From: Neobacillus muris
GTDB lineage: Bacteria; Bacillota; Bacilli; Bacillales; Cytobacillaceae
NCBI RefSeq assembly: GCF_943193175.1
Contig: NZ_CALPDF010000009.1
Span: forward strand, 60,099 to 124,098
Reading direction: 5' to 3'
DNA: 64,000 nt
The notes under the pieces were generated by a model. It ran no database searches. It had not been told where the DNA came from and saw only the letters and a list, made by a program, of their open reading frames with translations. Position numbers and translations under genes: made by a program. Shown here in pieces: positions 43,988 to 54,881 of this stretch; position 1 is the first letter of the stretch; each line of letters opens with the position of its first letter.

Positions 43988-45130
43988 TCATTCCCCAAAT
44001 AAATGGTAAACTTTTTTTTCCTTCAAATCGATTGCCTTTTCAAGTTGATGACCGTAAAGCAGCATGTCACCGGATGGAGAAAACAGAATTGGCTCATTTT
44101 CTATGCCGGATAGGATCAACTGATGATTCCCATTCTTTACATCGTAACTGACCATATCAAACCCATCCGTATAGAAATCAGCTTCCCCGCTGGTGACTGG
44201 CTGCAGCGTCATAAATTGTTTCTTGTTTCCATTGTAGTCATAATACGGGATTAACCAATCGGAGTACATGGAAAGCTGCGGAATTGAGAAGGAAAAGATT
44301 TCCTGAAACTGTTCATTATATAAGGAATAGGTAGATTCAGATGGGTCTTTGCCGTCCACAGTTATGGTCAACAAGCGGTTTCCAAACATGTTGTAATGGA
44401 TAACCGCCTCAAATAATGTTTTATCTGATCCTTCAGCAAGGCTTCTTACGATCAGAGGAGCAAATAAACCTGGCTCTTCTTTGTCCCAATCTAAATAGAC
44501 CATCCTTCCTTCATCCTGCCATTTGATAAACGGCTGAGGCAGCAGCAGCTCCTGCATCGTTCCCTGCTTTACATTCAACAGGAAAGTTTGGTATGTCCAA
44601 TCCTCATTGAATTTGGATACAAGTATTTCCGCTTCATTGTAAGGATTCCACTCAAAACTTAGCTCATGGGAAGGAATTGATTGGGTCAGCTTTTGGTTTC
44701 CTTTTAAATCAATGATTGTCACGACCCCCTCATAGGTGGAAGGGGAAGAATGGATTAAAATAAATTGCTTGGATGGGCTGATGAGCCCTGTAACAACAGG
44801 TGATTCACTTCGATAGATGAGCTCACTCGTCCCTGATAAGAGATTGTATCGATAGATGGAAGAAGTTTGCCCCTGATTGGTTATATAGACCACTTCCGTG
44901 TCAGAGGTCCAGCCTATAACTTTATAAAATTCACCCTCTTGAATAGATATGGGCAGTTTCCATTGTCCCACTGACGCTTCTGCCGGAGGGTTATTTATTT
45001 CATTTTCAGCCGGATTAGCAAGCTTGGACGGATTTTGATTTTTACATGCCCCTAAGAGAAGGGTAATCACCATGACAAGTAAAATCAGAGTATATTCTTT
45101 TGAAAAATCTCTCCAGTGATTAAGAAGCAT
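43988..45130 (-). CDS. yqgU: YqgU-like lipoprotein, beta-propeller
   Basis: A 380-residue lipoprotein: signal segment (about 13-28) with lipobox LLLGAC (Cys29), then WD40-like repeats typical of a propeller (for example SPSKQFILIHSS and FSPSGDMLLYG). ATG follows a strong GGAGG. Place as for B. subtilis YqgU. Function unknown. Confidence 0.85.
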   Translation of the reverse strand: MLLNHWRDFSKEYTLILLVMVITLLLGACKNQNPSKLANPAENEINNPPAEASVGQWKLPISIQEGEFYKVIGWTSDTEVVYITNQGQTSSIYRYNLLSGTSELIYRSESPVVTGLISPSKQFILIHSSPSTYEGVVTIIDLKGNQKLTQSIPSHELSFEWNPYNEAEILVSKFNEDWTYQTFLLNVKQGTMQELLLPQPFIKWQDEGRMVYLDWDKEEPGLFAPLIVRSLAEGSDKTLFEAVIHYNMFGNRLLTITVDGKDPSESTYSLYNEQFQEIFSFSIPQLSMYSDWLIPYYDYNGNKKQFMTLQPVTSGEADFYTDGFDMVSYDVKNGNHQLILSGIENEPILFSPSGDMLLYGHQLEKAIDLKEKKVYHLFGE

Positions 45131-45221
45131 TTCCCCCCTCCTCTCACATGATATTACGTTAAATCCTATCGTAATGTTTCAATTTCTAAAAAATTCAGAC
45201 AGTCATTTATTCGAAAAAGAA

Positions 45222-45243
45222 AACCTGCATTTCAGCAGGCACT
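45222..45243 (-). terminator. Terminator after glcK
   Basis: CCTGCATTTCAGCAGG stem with a T-rich exit on the minus strand, next to the glcK stop. Confidence 0.7.
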
Positions 45244-46222
45244 AAATAGTGGATGGCAAATTATTTTTAATGAGCCAGGCAGCCCCAATGACTCCCGCAT
45301 CATTTCCTAAAGTAGCTAAGGCTAGTTTAGTAGAATTTTTCACGGCTGGAAAGGCAAATTTTGCAAAATAGTCATTAACAGAGTCTAGCAAAATGCTGCC
45401 CGCTTTGGAAACACCTCCGCCAAGCACAATTTTCTCCGGATTAAGGGTATTCGCTAAATTCGCCAAAATTAATCCTAAATGGAAGGAAACTTCATTTAAC
45501 ACTTTTTGTCCAATCGGATCCCCGGTCTTCGCCAAATCAAAAACATCCTTAGCAGTAATTTTTTGCTGATTAGCATACATGGATGTTAATTCTCCTTGGA
45601 GATCACCCTTCTTAATTTCCTCCAGTGCCAAACGAACAATACCAGTCGCAGAAGCAATCGTTTCAAGACAGCCAGTTTTACCGCAATTGCAAGGGGCACC
45701 ACCAAATGGAACAGCTGTACTGTGGCCAATTTCTCCTGCAGCCCCATTTACGCCTTGGACGATGCGGCTATCGACGATAACCCCACCTCCCACACCTGTT
45801 CCAAGTGTGACACAAACCAGATCCCTTGCTCCCTTTCCTGCACCCATCCACATTTCACCTAGTGCTGCACAATTGGCATCATTTTCAACAGCAGCTGGCA
45901 ATAAGCTGGCTGCCTCCAAACTTTGCTTTAACGGAAAATGATCCTTCCAGCCCAAATTAACCGCATTTAATATAACCCCAGTTTCATAATCTACAGGGCC
46001 CGGTGCGCCCATACCAATTCCCAGTAAATCTTCCTTGGTGGCCCCGATTTCTTTTAGCTTTACATCTATGGATGCTGCTATATTGGCAGTTATATTTGCA
46101 CCTTCATTTGAGTTATCAGTAGGAATTTCCCATTTATGAATAATTTCTCCGCCTTGAGAAATAAAGGCAATTTTAGAAGTGGTCCCACCCAAGTCGATTG
46201 CTGCAATCCATTGATTTGCCAT
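45242..46222 (-). CDS. glcK: ROK-family glucokinase
   Basis: A 326-residue ROK kinase that phosphorylates glucose to glucose 6-phosphate. ATP site DLGGTTSKIAF (residues about 9-19). Glucose-binding region AVENDANCAALGE and the zinc motif CNCGKTGCLE with GxxGxIGH (GAAGEIGHS). ATG 46220-46222 with AGGTGAAG upstream is preferred over a GTG at 46231. Confidence 0.96.
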   Translation of the reverse strand: MANQWIAAIDLGGTTSKIAFISQGGEIIHKWEIPTDNSNEGANITANIAASIDVKLKEIGATKEDLLGIGMGAPGPVDYETGVILNAVNLGWKDHFPLKQSLEAASLLPAAVENDANCAALGEMWMGAGKGARDLVCVTLGTGVGGGVIVDSRIVQGVNGAAGEIGHSTAVPFGGAPCNCGKTGCLETIASATGIVRLALEEIKKGDLQGELTSMYANQQKITAKDVFDLAKTGDPIGQKVLNEVSFHLGLILANLANTLNPEKIVLGGGVSKAGSILLDSVNDYFAKFAFPAVKNSTKLALATLGNDAGVIGAAWLIKNNLPSTI

Positions 46223-46231
46223 TCTCTTCAC

Positions 46232-46444
46232 CTAACTTTGCTTAGACTTTTTCTCTTTTTCTAATTGAATTTCATGCCGTAAAATTAACAAAGCAGTTTG
46301 ATAATCCTTCGTTTCAATAAGCTGTGACTGATACAAATCCCTTAACTCCAATTCCATTAATTGAAGATCTGCTGTTCTGTCACCAATATAAATAATGGAT
46401 CCAAATCTTTTCAAGTATTGTTGAATTTCATAAATCGTTTTCAT
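46232..46444 (-). CDS. yqgQ: DUF910 family protein YqgQ
   Basis: A 70-residue helical protein (MKTIYEIQQYLKRFGSIIYIGDRTADLQLMELELRDLYQ...), with the fold of a three-helix nucleic-acid-binding-like domain. ATG 46442-46444 follows AAGGTG. It precedes glcK by 9 bases, as in B. subtilis. Function unknown. Confidence 0.92.
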   Translation of the reverse strand: MKTIYEIQQYLKRFGSIIYIGDRTADLQLMELELRDLYQSQLIETKDYQTALLILRHEIQLEKEKKSKQS

Positions 46445-46646
46445 AGTTTCTTTCACCTTAACCTATTATGGAGAGCATAATCTACAATCAAAGTATACCC
46501 TATGGCAAATGAGTCCTCAAGGCAATCTTGTCATCCCCGCGGATTAAAATTTCCCAGATCCCCCCATTTGTTTTAGGCATTTCATGCATTCTAATCCCAT
46601 ATAACAATAGTAGGACAATCTTTACTGTCCAAAAAAATGCGGAGGG

Positions 46647-47522
46647 ATGAATGCTTTCTTGAAAAACACATATTATGCGGCAGGATTAGGTATGATTGCC
46701 ATAGCAGCCTATATTATATTTCACTTTCTTAGTGCCCCAAAGGCTATAGAAAGTATTACTTTTTTTCCAATCGAACCAAACGTCTCCTTTAAGACGGTTA
46801 AGACCTCGCTTTCACTGGAGGATCCTAAATCCATTTCTTGGAAAATCAGCTCTACTTTGGACCGAAAGGCATATTTGCGCCAAGATGCCGGCTTGTTATT
46901 TTTGAATGGCCGGCTGATTGAAAAACTTGGGGAGTGGAAGCAAAATACGGCTTCACTTGCGCAAGAAAAAAGTCTTCCAAGGCAAACCGGCTTGCTTCAA
47001 GCAATCACCTTTCATCATGCCGAGCTCCATGAGGGGAACAGCGAAATTTTCAGCTCGCAGGCGATGTCGGAAGACTCTTTGTATATTATTTCTCAGCCTC
47101 CGAACTCTGTTTTTTCATTTCGATCACCAAAAACAAATTCAGAGCGGGAATGGAAACAGAAATTGGATGAACAAACAGAGCGGATGCTCTATTACAGCTG
47201 GAATAGAGGGGTGAGGCATTTTTCCGTTCCACTTAGTGAATACCAGGCCTATCCGCTGCCCATTTTCAATAATCGTGCCAAAACCGGTCTCCCTGGTTTT
47301 TCAAAAGCTGCCTCGGACAAAATCATAGGGCAGCTTTGGGAAGGCATCTATAAAAATTATATTAACGGCATAAAAAAACAGGATGGCACTACCGTCTCTC
47401 CTGAAGGCAGCACCATCCCGCTCATTCTTTTAGCTAAAAATCAAACTCATTTATTAGTTCTGACAGAGACAAAGGACGGCAGCCCTATTCTTCTTCGCCA
47501 GATGATTGAAGCCGCCCATTGA
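46647..47522 (+). CDS. Hypothetical membrane-anchored protein, antisense overlap with gluP
   Basis: A protein of up to 291 residues with an N-terminal membrane helix (about 10-30) and an outer domain with no family I recognise. The start is unclear: ATG 46647 lies one base from GGAGGG, while TTG 46659 is 13 bases away. Its last 38 bases overlap the 3' end of gluP on the other strand. Its coding sense is supported by length and composition only. Confidence 0.7.
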   Translation: MNAFLKNTYYAAGLGMIAIAAYIIFHFLSAPKAIESITFFPIEPNVSFKTVKTSLSLEDPKSISWKISSTLDRKAYLRQDAGLLFLNGRLIEKLGEWKQNTASLAQEKSLPRQTGLLQAITFHHAELHEGNSEIFSSQAMSEDSLYIISQPPNSVFSFRSPKTNSEREWKQKLDEQTERMLYYSWNRGVRHFSVPLSEYQAYPLPIFNNRAKTGLPGFSKAASDKIIGQLWEGIYKNYINGIKKQDGTTVSPEGSTIPLILLAKNQTHLLVLTETKDGSPILLRQMIEAAH

Positions 47523-49047
47523 TTTCTTGGACCAATGCAGAATATTCCTCTTGGTCCGGTTCTAGGTCAGCGGCTTTTTGAGCGTTTATTTTTGCCTGTT
47601 CTAAATCATTTTGCTCAAGATTAACAAGCGCCAGATTAAAATAGGCTTCATGGAAACCTGAATCTAGTTTAATTGCCTGTTGAAGATGTAATTTGGCATC
47701 ATCTAGTTTACCCTGCTTTATTTCAACATACGACAACAGAAAATAAGTTCTTTCTGTAGGAGATTCTGAAGTGCCTTCAAATCTGCTGAGCAATTCATAC
47801 GCTTTTTGATAATTATTTTGCTTCAGATAGTCTTGGGCTAAAACCAAAACAGTACTCTCATCTTGAGAATGCCCCGATCCACTAAACGCATAGGATAGCG
47901 AGGCCCAAACAATGCCTCCTGTTAAAATCAAAAAGCCTAACTGGCGCAAAACGCTTCTTTTTTTAGGAAAATGGGTGATTCCGGCAGCCAAGAACCCTCC
48001 GGCTAATCCTCCCAAATGGCCAGCATTATCAATGCCTGATGTAGTGAATCCAAAAACAAGATTAATAATCAGAATAATAATGACATTTAAACCCATGGTA
48101 CGGAGAAATAGTTTGCGATTTGCGGCGCCAAAATACAGCAGGGCCCCGAAGCAGCCAAATATGGCGCCACTCGCTCCTGCTGAAAGGTTCGGACTAAAAA
48201 TAAAGCTGGCTATTACTCCTGCAAATCCGGCAATCAAATAAATCAGCAGAAATCTGAACCTGCCATATATACGTTCGACCAATGTTCCTAAAAAATATAA
48301 GGAAATCGTATTCATGACCAAATGCAAAAGGCCTATATGAAGAAAGACAGGTGTGATAAACCTCCACCATTCTCCTTGATCAATTAGCTGATTGACTTTT
48401 GCGCCGTATTTAATAAGGGTGGATGTGTTGGTGCTGCCGCCATTTAGCTCCAGCCATAAAAAAGCGGCTATTTGAATAATGATAAACACATAGGTAAACA
48501 AAGGTTTACTATTCTGCAAAATGGCCCGGTCTTGTTTTACCTGATTAATCGCATAATCCACAGCAGCCTTTTTCTGCAGATGAATCTCCTGCTCTGAATA
48601 ATCATCAGCAATAGAAAATTGAAGATCTTTTCCAAGCCGGGTTGAAAGCAGCTGAAAAGCTGTTTCACTTATGCCCCTTGCAAAAAGAAAAGAATGGACC
48701 GTTGTTTTATTTTTGTCCGGAAAAACAAATGGATTCTCGAGACGAAACTTATAATCATCAACCGGGGGAAACTCACTAATATATATATTTATTACATCTA
48801 ACTTATTTCGGCCAAGCTGCTTGCGCACGCTTTCCCCATTAGCGGCAGTAAATTCTATATCACGCTGCATCGCATTTCCCCAGTCCATGTTTTCGAGTAA
48901 CATTCTAATTACTGGGGCATTCCTGTTTTCCATTTTTTCAAGCCAAAGTTCCCTTTGGTTTTCGAATAGTTGAATGATTCGATACCCATGTTCAGTTATT
49001 AAAGCATTCGCCATCCTCCAGAAAACATAACTCTCTCTATTGCTCAT
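47485..49047 (-). CDS. gluP: Rhomboid intramembrane serine protease GluP (YqgP) with TPR
   Basis: A 520-residue protein. N-terminal cytoplasmic domain (about 1-170), a rhomboid membrane domain (about 180-375) with catalytic Ser in GASGAIFG and His in AGHLGGLAGG, and a TPR domain (about 410-510, for example YFLLSYVEIKQGKLDDAKLHLQQAI). In B. subtilis it cleaves membrane proteins including MgtE under manganese stress, with FtsH. ATG at 49045-49047 is chosen (MSNRESYVFW). Confidence 0.93.
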   Translation of the reverse strand: MSNRESYVFWRMANALITEHGYRIIQLFENQRELWLEKMENRNAPVIRMLLENMDWGNAMQRDIEFTAANGESVRKQLGRNKLDVINIYISEFPPVDDYKFRLENPFVFPDKNKTTVHSFLFARGISETAFQLLSTRLGKDLQFSIADDYSEQEIHLQKKAAVDYAINQVKQDRAILQNSKPLFTYVFIIIQIAAFLWLELNGGSTNTSTLIKYGAKVNQLIDQGEWWRFITPVFLHIGLLHLVMNTISLYFLGTLVERIYGRFRFLLIYLIAGFAGVIASFIFSPNLSAGASGAIFGCFGALLYFGAANRKLFLRTMGLNVIIILIINLVFGFTTSGIDNAGHLGGLAGGFLAAGITHFPKKRSVLRQLGFLILTGGIVWASLSYAFSGSGHSQDESTVLVLAQDYLKQNNYQKAYELLSRFEGTSESPTERTYFLLSYVEIKQGKLDDAKLHLQQAIKLDSGFHEAYFNLALVNLEQNDLEQAKINAQKAADLEPDQEEYSALVQEINGRLQSSGEEE

Positions 49048-49205
49048 TTCTCCCCTACTTTCCATTAAACAGTATGTATTATTTTTTGCTTAACATCATC
49101 TTATTCGTTTGCCATACCTTCATTATAATCGAAAACGGGAGATAGGATTATATGAAATGCCATAGAAAATTAATGACTAAACATTTAAAAAATAGTAGTA
49201 ACGAT

Positions 49206-49248
49206 TTCAAAAAAAAAAAAACCATCTGCGGCATTCACCATTCAGATG
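49206..49248 (-). terminator. Terminator after yqgO
   Basis: ACCATCTG pairs with CAGATGGT around a 14-base loop, then a run of ten or more T on the minus strand. Confidence 0.85.
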
Positions 49249-49432
49249 GTCCTCCTCCAAATGCAGATCCCATTAATTTTTGTTTTACACCCGGCAAACG
49301 CATCATTGAACCGACCGCCAGCCGGCGTATCCAGCTTAAGCCAAGGAGAATGTTAATGATCCGGTAACGGTACTTGTAAACAATAAACCCTAATGAGACA
49401 ATCATCAAAATAGTGGATAAAATGCGTGACAT
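49235..49432 (-). CDS. yqgO: YqgO-like small membrane protein
   Basis: A 65-residue protein with one N-terminal membrane helix and a basic segment (YKYRYRIINILLGLSWIRRL) ending FGGGPSEW. GGAGGG precedes the ATG. It matches YqgO in size and place. Function unknown. Confidence 0.75.
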   Translation of the reverse strand: MSRILSTILMIVSLGFIVYKYRYRIINILLGLSWIRRLAVGSMMRLPGVKQKLMGSAFGGGPSEW

Positions 49433-49489
49433 GTAAATCCCTCCTATTGATTATCCTTTGAAATACACGCAAATTTTATCCATAAAAAA

Positions 49490-49556
49490 TAACTGCTGCT
49501 TCAATACATACCTTCCGGCAGGCACCAAATTGAAACAGCCGTTATTTGAGGTCAGG
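49490..49556 (-). terminator. Terminator after ldh
   Basis: AAATAACGGCTGTTTCAAT-type arm pairs with ATTGAAGCAGCAGTTATTT over a large loop, followed by T on the minus strand. Confidence 0.7.
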
Positions 49557-49557
49557 A

Positions 49558-51367
<1,810 letters not shown>

Positions 51368-51371
<4 letters not shown>

Positions 51372-51934
51372 CTAATTTTCAAAATCCTATCAGGAGTAAT
51401 AATGCATTGAACAGGGATGTCATGGTCTTCAGCAGGAAGCTCATCCATGATTTGTTCATTAAATGCCAGCGATAGCGTATTTCCTGAATAACGGCTTAAA
51501 AAACGGTCATAATATCCGCCGCCAAAGCCAATACGGAAGCCGTCCGTTGAAAAGGCTAATCCCGGCACGATAACTAAATCCAACCGATCCGCAATTACTT
51601 CGTTAGTCATTTCCTCCCTCGGTTCATATAATCCAAAAAAAACAGATTCAAGCTGAGAAAATTCAGTTAGAGTCCGAAAAGTTAACTGCTTGTCACGGGA
51701 ATGGCATTTTGGGACAGCCACTTGTTTCCCTGCTTCCCATGCTTTGCGGATAATTTGGTATGTATCAGGTTCAGGCGGCTTTGAAACAGTGATGCCTATG
51801 ACTTGTGCTTCATTCCACACTTTTTCCTGATAAAGTCTGCAGGCAATCTTATATGAATAATCCTCGTAAATCGGTTTACTCAGTTTAGAAAGGGCCTGTT
51901 TCATCCCAGCTCGAATAGAGATTTTATCCGACAT
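51368..51934 (-). CDS. yqgN: 5-formyltetrahydrofolate cyclo-ligase (YqgN)
   Basis: A 188-residue enzyme that turns 5-formyl-THF into 5,10-methenyl-THF with ATP. C-terminal motif GFRIGFGGGYYDRFL is the nucleotide/folate site. ATG 51932-51934 follows AAAAGGAGGGAG. Place as in B. subtilis. Confidence 0.94.
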
Positions 51935-51956
51935 GGCTCTCCCTCCTTTTTTCATA

Positions 51957-51983
51957 TAAAAAAAACAGCAGGAAGCCCTGCTG
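51957..51983 (-). terminator. Terminator after rpmG
   Basis: AGCAGG/CCTGCT stem with loop AAGC and a run of T on the minus strand. Confidence 0.8.
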
Positions 51984-51984
51984 C

Positions 51985-52134
51985 TTATTTTGTTTCACGG
52001 TGTACAGTTGTACGCTTTTCTCTTGGGCAATATTTTTTAAGCTCAAGACGATCTGGGTTGTTACGTTTATTTTTTGTAGAAATATAGTTACGGTCTCCAC
52101 ACTCAGTGCAAGCTAACGTAATATTTACACGCAT
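51985..52134 (-). CDS. rpmG: Ribosomal protein bL33
   Basis: A 49-residue bL33 ([19 protein letters not shown], ending TTVHRETK). Three of four zinc cysteines are seen (CTEC and one in YCPREK), as in B. subtilis RpmGA. ATG 52132-52134 follows GGAGGG by 8 bases. Confidence 0.97.
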   Translation of the reverse strand: MRVNITLACTECGDRNYISTKNKRNNPDRLELKKYCPREKRTTVHRETK

Positions 52135-52190
52135 GTTCATTTCCCTCCAAACGATTAAGCTAGTAAAGTCCATACGACTTTTCTATAATA

Positions 52191-52829
52191 TCATTTTTCA
52201 AAGGGAAATGCTAGTCTGTTTTTTAAAAGAGCTTGCTCCATAGAAATTACTTCATTTCTCCCTGCTCCAGTAATCGTCCATGTATTGGCTTTAATGGATC
52301 CATGCTGTTCCACCTTCAGATCCATGGCAAAAATACTCGCTGCCGGCCCTTTAGCCATCGGCTGATACTTTAATGCCCCATTTTGCGGTGAATTCCATAT
52401 GTGGCTGGTAAAAGCCTTCCAAATTGGGATTGTCGTGTATTGGTGGATTCCGCTATCAGCCGTTTTACCGTTAACTAAAAATACTTCCTCACCATTTAGA
52501 TGAAAAATGCGATTATCTGCCGGGGAAACAAAGGTCAAGTGGTCTTGGTCAATAGATGGAAAATAATGCATGGCCATGAGCTTGATATCTTTTTCTTGAT
52601 GACTGTGATTACTGACGATTATTTTTGAAAAACGAATTTTCGAATGAATATGCTCCTGTTTCACTCTCACAATTAATGACTCATCATAAATCACTTTTTC
52701 GGTACTGTTATAAAGCCAATAGTACTTCTCATTCACCCATATTCCAGGCACAAATTGAAGGTGTTCCGCTGAATATCGGCGCTTGACAGTCTCACTCGGT
52801 TTTTGCGGTTTGATTAATTTCATCTTCAT
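52191..52829 (-). CDS. Unknown protein linked to the glycosyltransferase gene
   Basis: A 212-residue soluble protein, beta-rich by pattern (IIVSNHSHQEKDIKLMAMHYF, YTTIPIWKAFTSHIW, TWTITGAG). I do not recognise the family. It follows the glycosyltransferase gene by 14 bases and is in the same direction. A role in cell-surface or storage glycan metabolism is inference only. Confidence 0.75.
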   Translation of the reverse strand: MKMKLIKPQKPSETVKRRYSAEHLQFVPGIWVNEKYYWLYNSTEKVIYDESLIVRVKQEHIHSKIRFSKIIVSNHSHQEKDIKLMAMHYFPSIDQDHLTFVSPADNRIFHLNGEEVFLVNGKTADSGIHQYTTIPIWKAFTSHIWNSPQNGALKYQPMAKGPAASIFAMDLKVEQHGSIKANTWTITGAGRNEVISMEQALLKNRLAFPFEK

Positions 52830-52843
52830 TACCCCAATTTTTA

Positions 52844-54082
52844 TTAAGATTTCATTGTAAAGGTTTCCTCATCCCCATGTACCTGCATGCCTAATACAAT
52901 GTCCTCCATTAATTTCCCAGTTTCATTAGCAATTCTCTTCCAGCCATATAAACTCAACGCTATCTGTCTGCCCCTAGAACCTATTTCTTTCGATATTTTT
53001 GGGTTCTCCATCAAATAGGCAGCTTGATTTAACAGGCTTTCGGCATTTCCTGGATTCATCAGCAAGCCTGTTTTCAGATGTTTCACAATTCCCTTTAACC
53101 CTCCTGTATTAGAAACGATCGTCGGTTTCCCAAAAATCATCGTTTCAAGGGCGACAATGCCAAAGGGCTCATAAAGACTAGGAAAGACAGCCATTTCACA
53201 GCCAGCTATAAGGGAATTTCTTTGTACGTCCGTTACAAAGCCAATGAATTCTACAAAATCGGTTAAGCCCTGCTGTTCAACCTGTTTCTTATATTCAAGC
53301 AGCATTGGCCCCTTGCCGGCAATAACAAAAAAATAATCCAGCTTCCTCTGTTTGGCGATTGCTGCCGCCTCCATAATCGTTTCGAATCCTTTTTCTTTGA
53401 CCATTCTGCCAATTGAAAAAATATATTTACGCTGACTTAATGAAGGAAAGATTTCCTCCACCATTACCTGTACAGAAGTAGAAGTGCCAACTCCATTTGG
53501 AATGACTGAAAGTTTGTTCGGAGTCACTGAAAAAACAGTGGTTAAGGACTGCTTCATATAATCACTGCAGACGATCAAATGCTGGGATTCTGAAATTAGC
53601 TGCTGCTCTCTTTCATGTATAAACCGCTGAAATTCTGTATGGATGCCATTATTTCTGCCATGCTCGGTGGCATGTATGGTTGATAAGACGGGAACACCTA
53701 ATGAGTCCTTTAAAACAATCGCTGCTGCCCCGACAAGCCAATCATGGGCATGAATCAAATCAAACTTCATTCCTCCGTTCAATTTATCTCCCATAAAGGC
53801 CATTGCCAAATTTAGCCCGGCAATCCATGCCAGAAAATCCCCATCATCGCCATTGACGGGCTTTACGCGGTGAACATGCACTCCATCAATGATTTCAAAT
53901 GGCGTTAGACCCTCAATACTTGCAGTAATTACATGAACTTGATGACCGGCTTTGGCGAGATGAACCGATAAACCAAAGACATGTCTGGATAATCCGCCGA
54001 CTACATTTGGAGGATATTCCCAACAAAGCATTAGTATCTTTAACCCTGAGGGAGTGATACCCTTTTGAAGAACATCAGTCAT
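52844..54082 (-). CDS. GT4-family glycosyltransferase (glycogen/starch-synthase-like)
   Basis: A 412-residue two-domain GT-B enzyme. N-terminal LKILMLCWEYPPNVVGGLSRHV and HAHDWLVGAAAIVLK, C-terminal FSIGRMVKEKGFETIMEAA, IAGKGPM and the EPFGIVALE motif (donor binding). ATG 54080-54082 lies 8 bases inside the previous gene. Relatives act on glycogen-like or surface polysaccharides. The donor sugar is not known. Confidence 0.88.
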   Translation of the reverse strand: MTDVLQKGITPSGLKILMLCWEYPPNVVGGLSRHVFGLSVHLAKAGHQVHVITASIEGLTPFEIIDGVHVHRVKPVNGDDGDFLAWIAGLNLAMAFMGDKLNGGMKFDLIHAHDWLVGAAAIVLKDSLGVPVLSTIHATEHGRNNGIHTEFQRFIHEREQQLISESQHLIVCSDYMKQSLTTVFSVTPNKLSVIPNGVGTSTSVQVMVEEIFPSLSQRKYIFSIGRMVKEKGFETIMEAAAIAKQRKLDYFFVIAGKGPMLLEYKKQVEQQGLTDFVEFIGFVTDVQRNSLIAGCEMAVFPSLYEPFGIVALETMIFGKPTIVSNTGGLKGIVKHLKTGLLMNPGNAESLLNQAAYLMENPKISKEIGSRGRQIALSLYGWKRIANETGKLMEDIVLGMQVHGDEETFTMKS

Positions 54083-54632
54083 GATTGCCCTCCCGGTTCC
54101 GATAATAACTATAGGTACTGACATAATCACGCCAGTTAGGGCCACCCTGATTAGCCTGCTTAACTTGCGGCAATTCATGATTGGAATCATAGGCATTCAG
54201 ATGCTGGTTATTTGGCAGCTGAATGCTGCCGGAGCGAAAAAATGGGAAAAACTGCTTTTCATTCAGGTACACCCCTATTTCCGACAAATACCAGCGATTT
54301 CCGGACAATCCCTTAATCAACCAGCAGCCATTCTGATAGGGGATGGCTAATTCATAGAAGTGATGAGCATTGTTTCCATTAAAATTAATATCAGTAACGT
54401 CATATATTCTGATAACGGTAATTAAGTCGTCAAACCGGAGACAAAAAAACGATTGGATTATTTTTTTTGGCAGATCTGTTGTATCCCAGAATAATGCGAT
54501 TTTATCAGGAGAAACCAGCCTCATTTTTATTTCATTTATCGGAGGTTCAAAGTGAGGCGGCAGCGAATAGACGGAGGGTTCCTCTTTCTTTTTCAGTTGT
54601 GCCAATTCGTTGATTTTATTAAGCTTCATCAT
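54075..54632 (-). CDS. DUF4912 domain protein
   Basis: A 185-residue protein with a DUF4912 core (SPDKIALFWD..., IRIYDVTDINFNG..., NRWYLSEIGVYL). It overlaps the glycosyltransferase start by 8 bases, so is coupled. DUF4912 proteins are often next to glycan enzymes; function unknown. Confidence 0.85.
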   Translation of the reverse strand: MMKLNKINELAQLKKKEEPSVYSLPPHFEPPINEIKMRLVSPDKIALFWDTTDLPKKIIQSFFCLRFDDLITVIRIYDVTDINFNGNNAHHFYELAIPYQNGCWLIKGLSGNRWYLSEIGVYLNEKQFFPFFRSGSIQLPNNQHLNAYDSNHELPQVKQANQGGPNWRDYVSTYSYYRNREGNHD

Positions 54633-54835
54633 AGTTCTTCAACCTTAACCTATCATTATATAGATAAAAAGCCCAAATATTCTGTGAAGATAAGTTAATC
54701 GTAACACTAGAAGGAAAAACAGACAATAAACGCAATTTGTCGGTTTTTGCTCTCACTAGTGTTGATAAGTTTTTTAAATGGGAAAATTTTTTTGGGGGAG
54801 CCTTTGCCATATGAACCGGCATGTATTTTCGACAA

Positions 54836-54864
54836 AAAAAGATGAGCACTCAAGTGTCCCATCC
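54836..54864 (-). terminator. Terminator after phoU
   Basis: GATGGG-a-CAC TTGA GTG-CTCATC stem with one bulged A, then a T run on the minus strand. Confidence 0.75.
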
Positions 54865-54881
54865 TACATTTGTTCCATTAT

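Noticed and set aside
49152..49367. 71-codon plus-strand frame over yqgO
   Set aside because: It runs through a terminator with a long A run and is antisense to yqgO, which has a proper ribosome site.
54619..54849. 76-codon frame on the minus strand between phoU and the DUF4912 gene
   Set aside because: No ribosome site, no family resemblance, and it overlaps the phoU terminator and the start of the DUF4912 gene.
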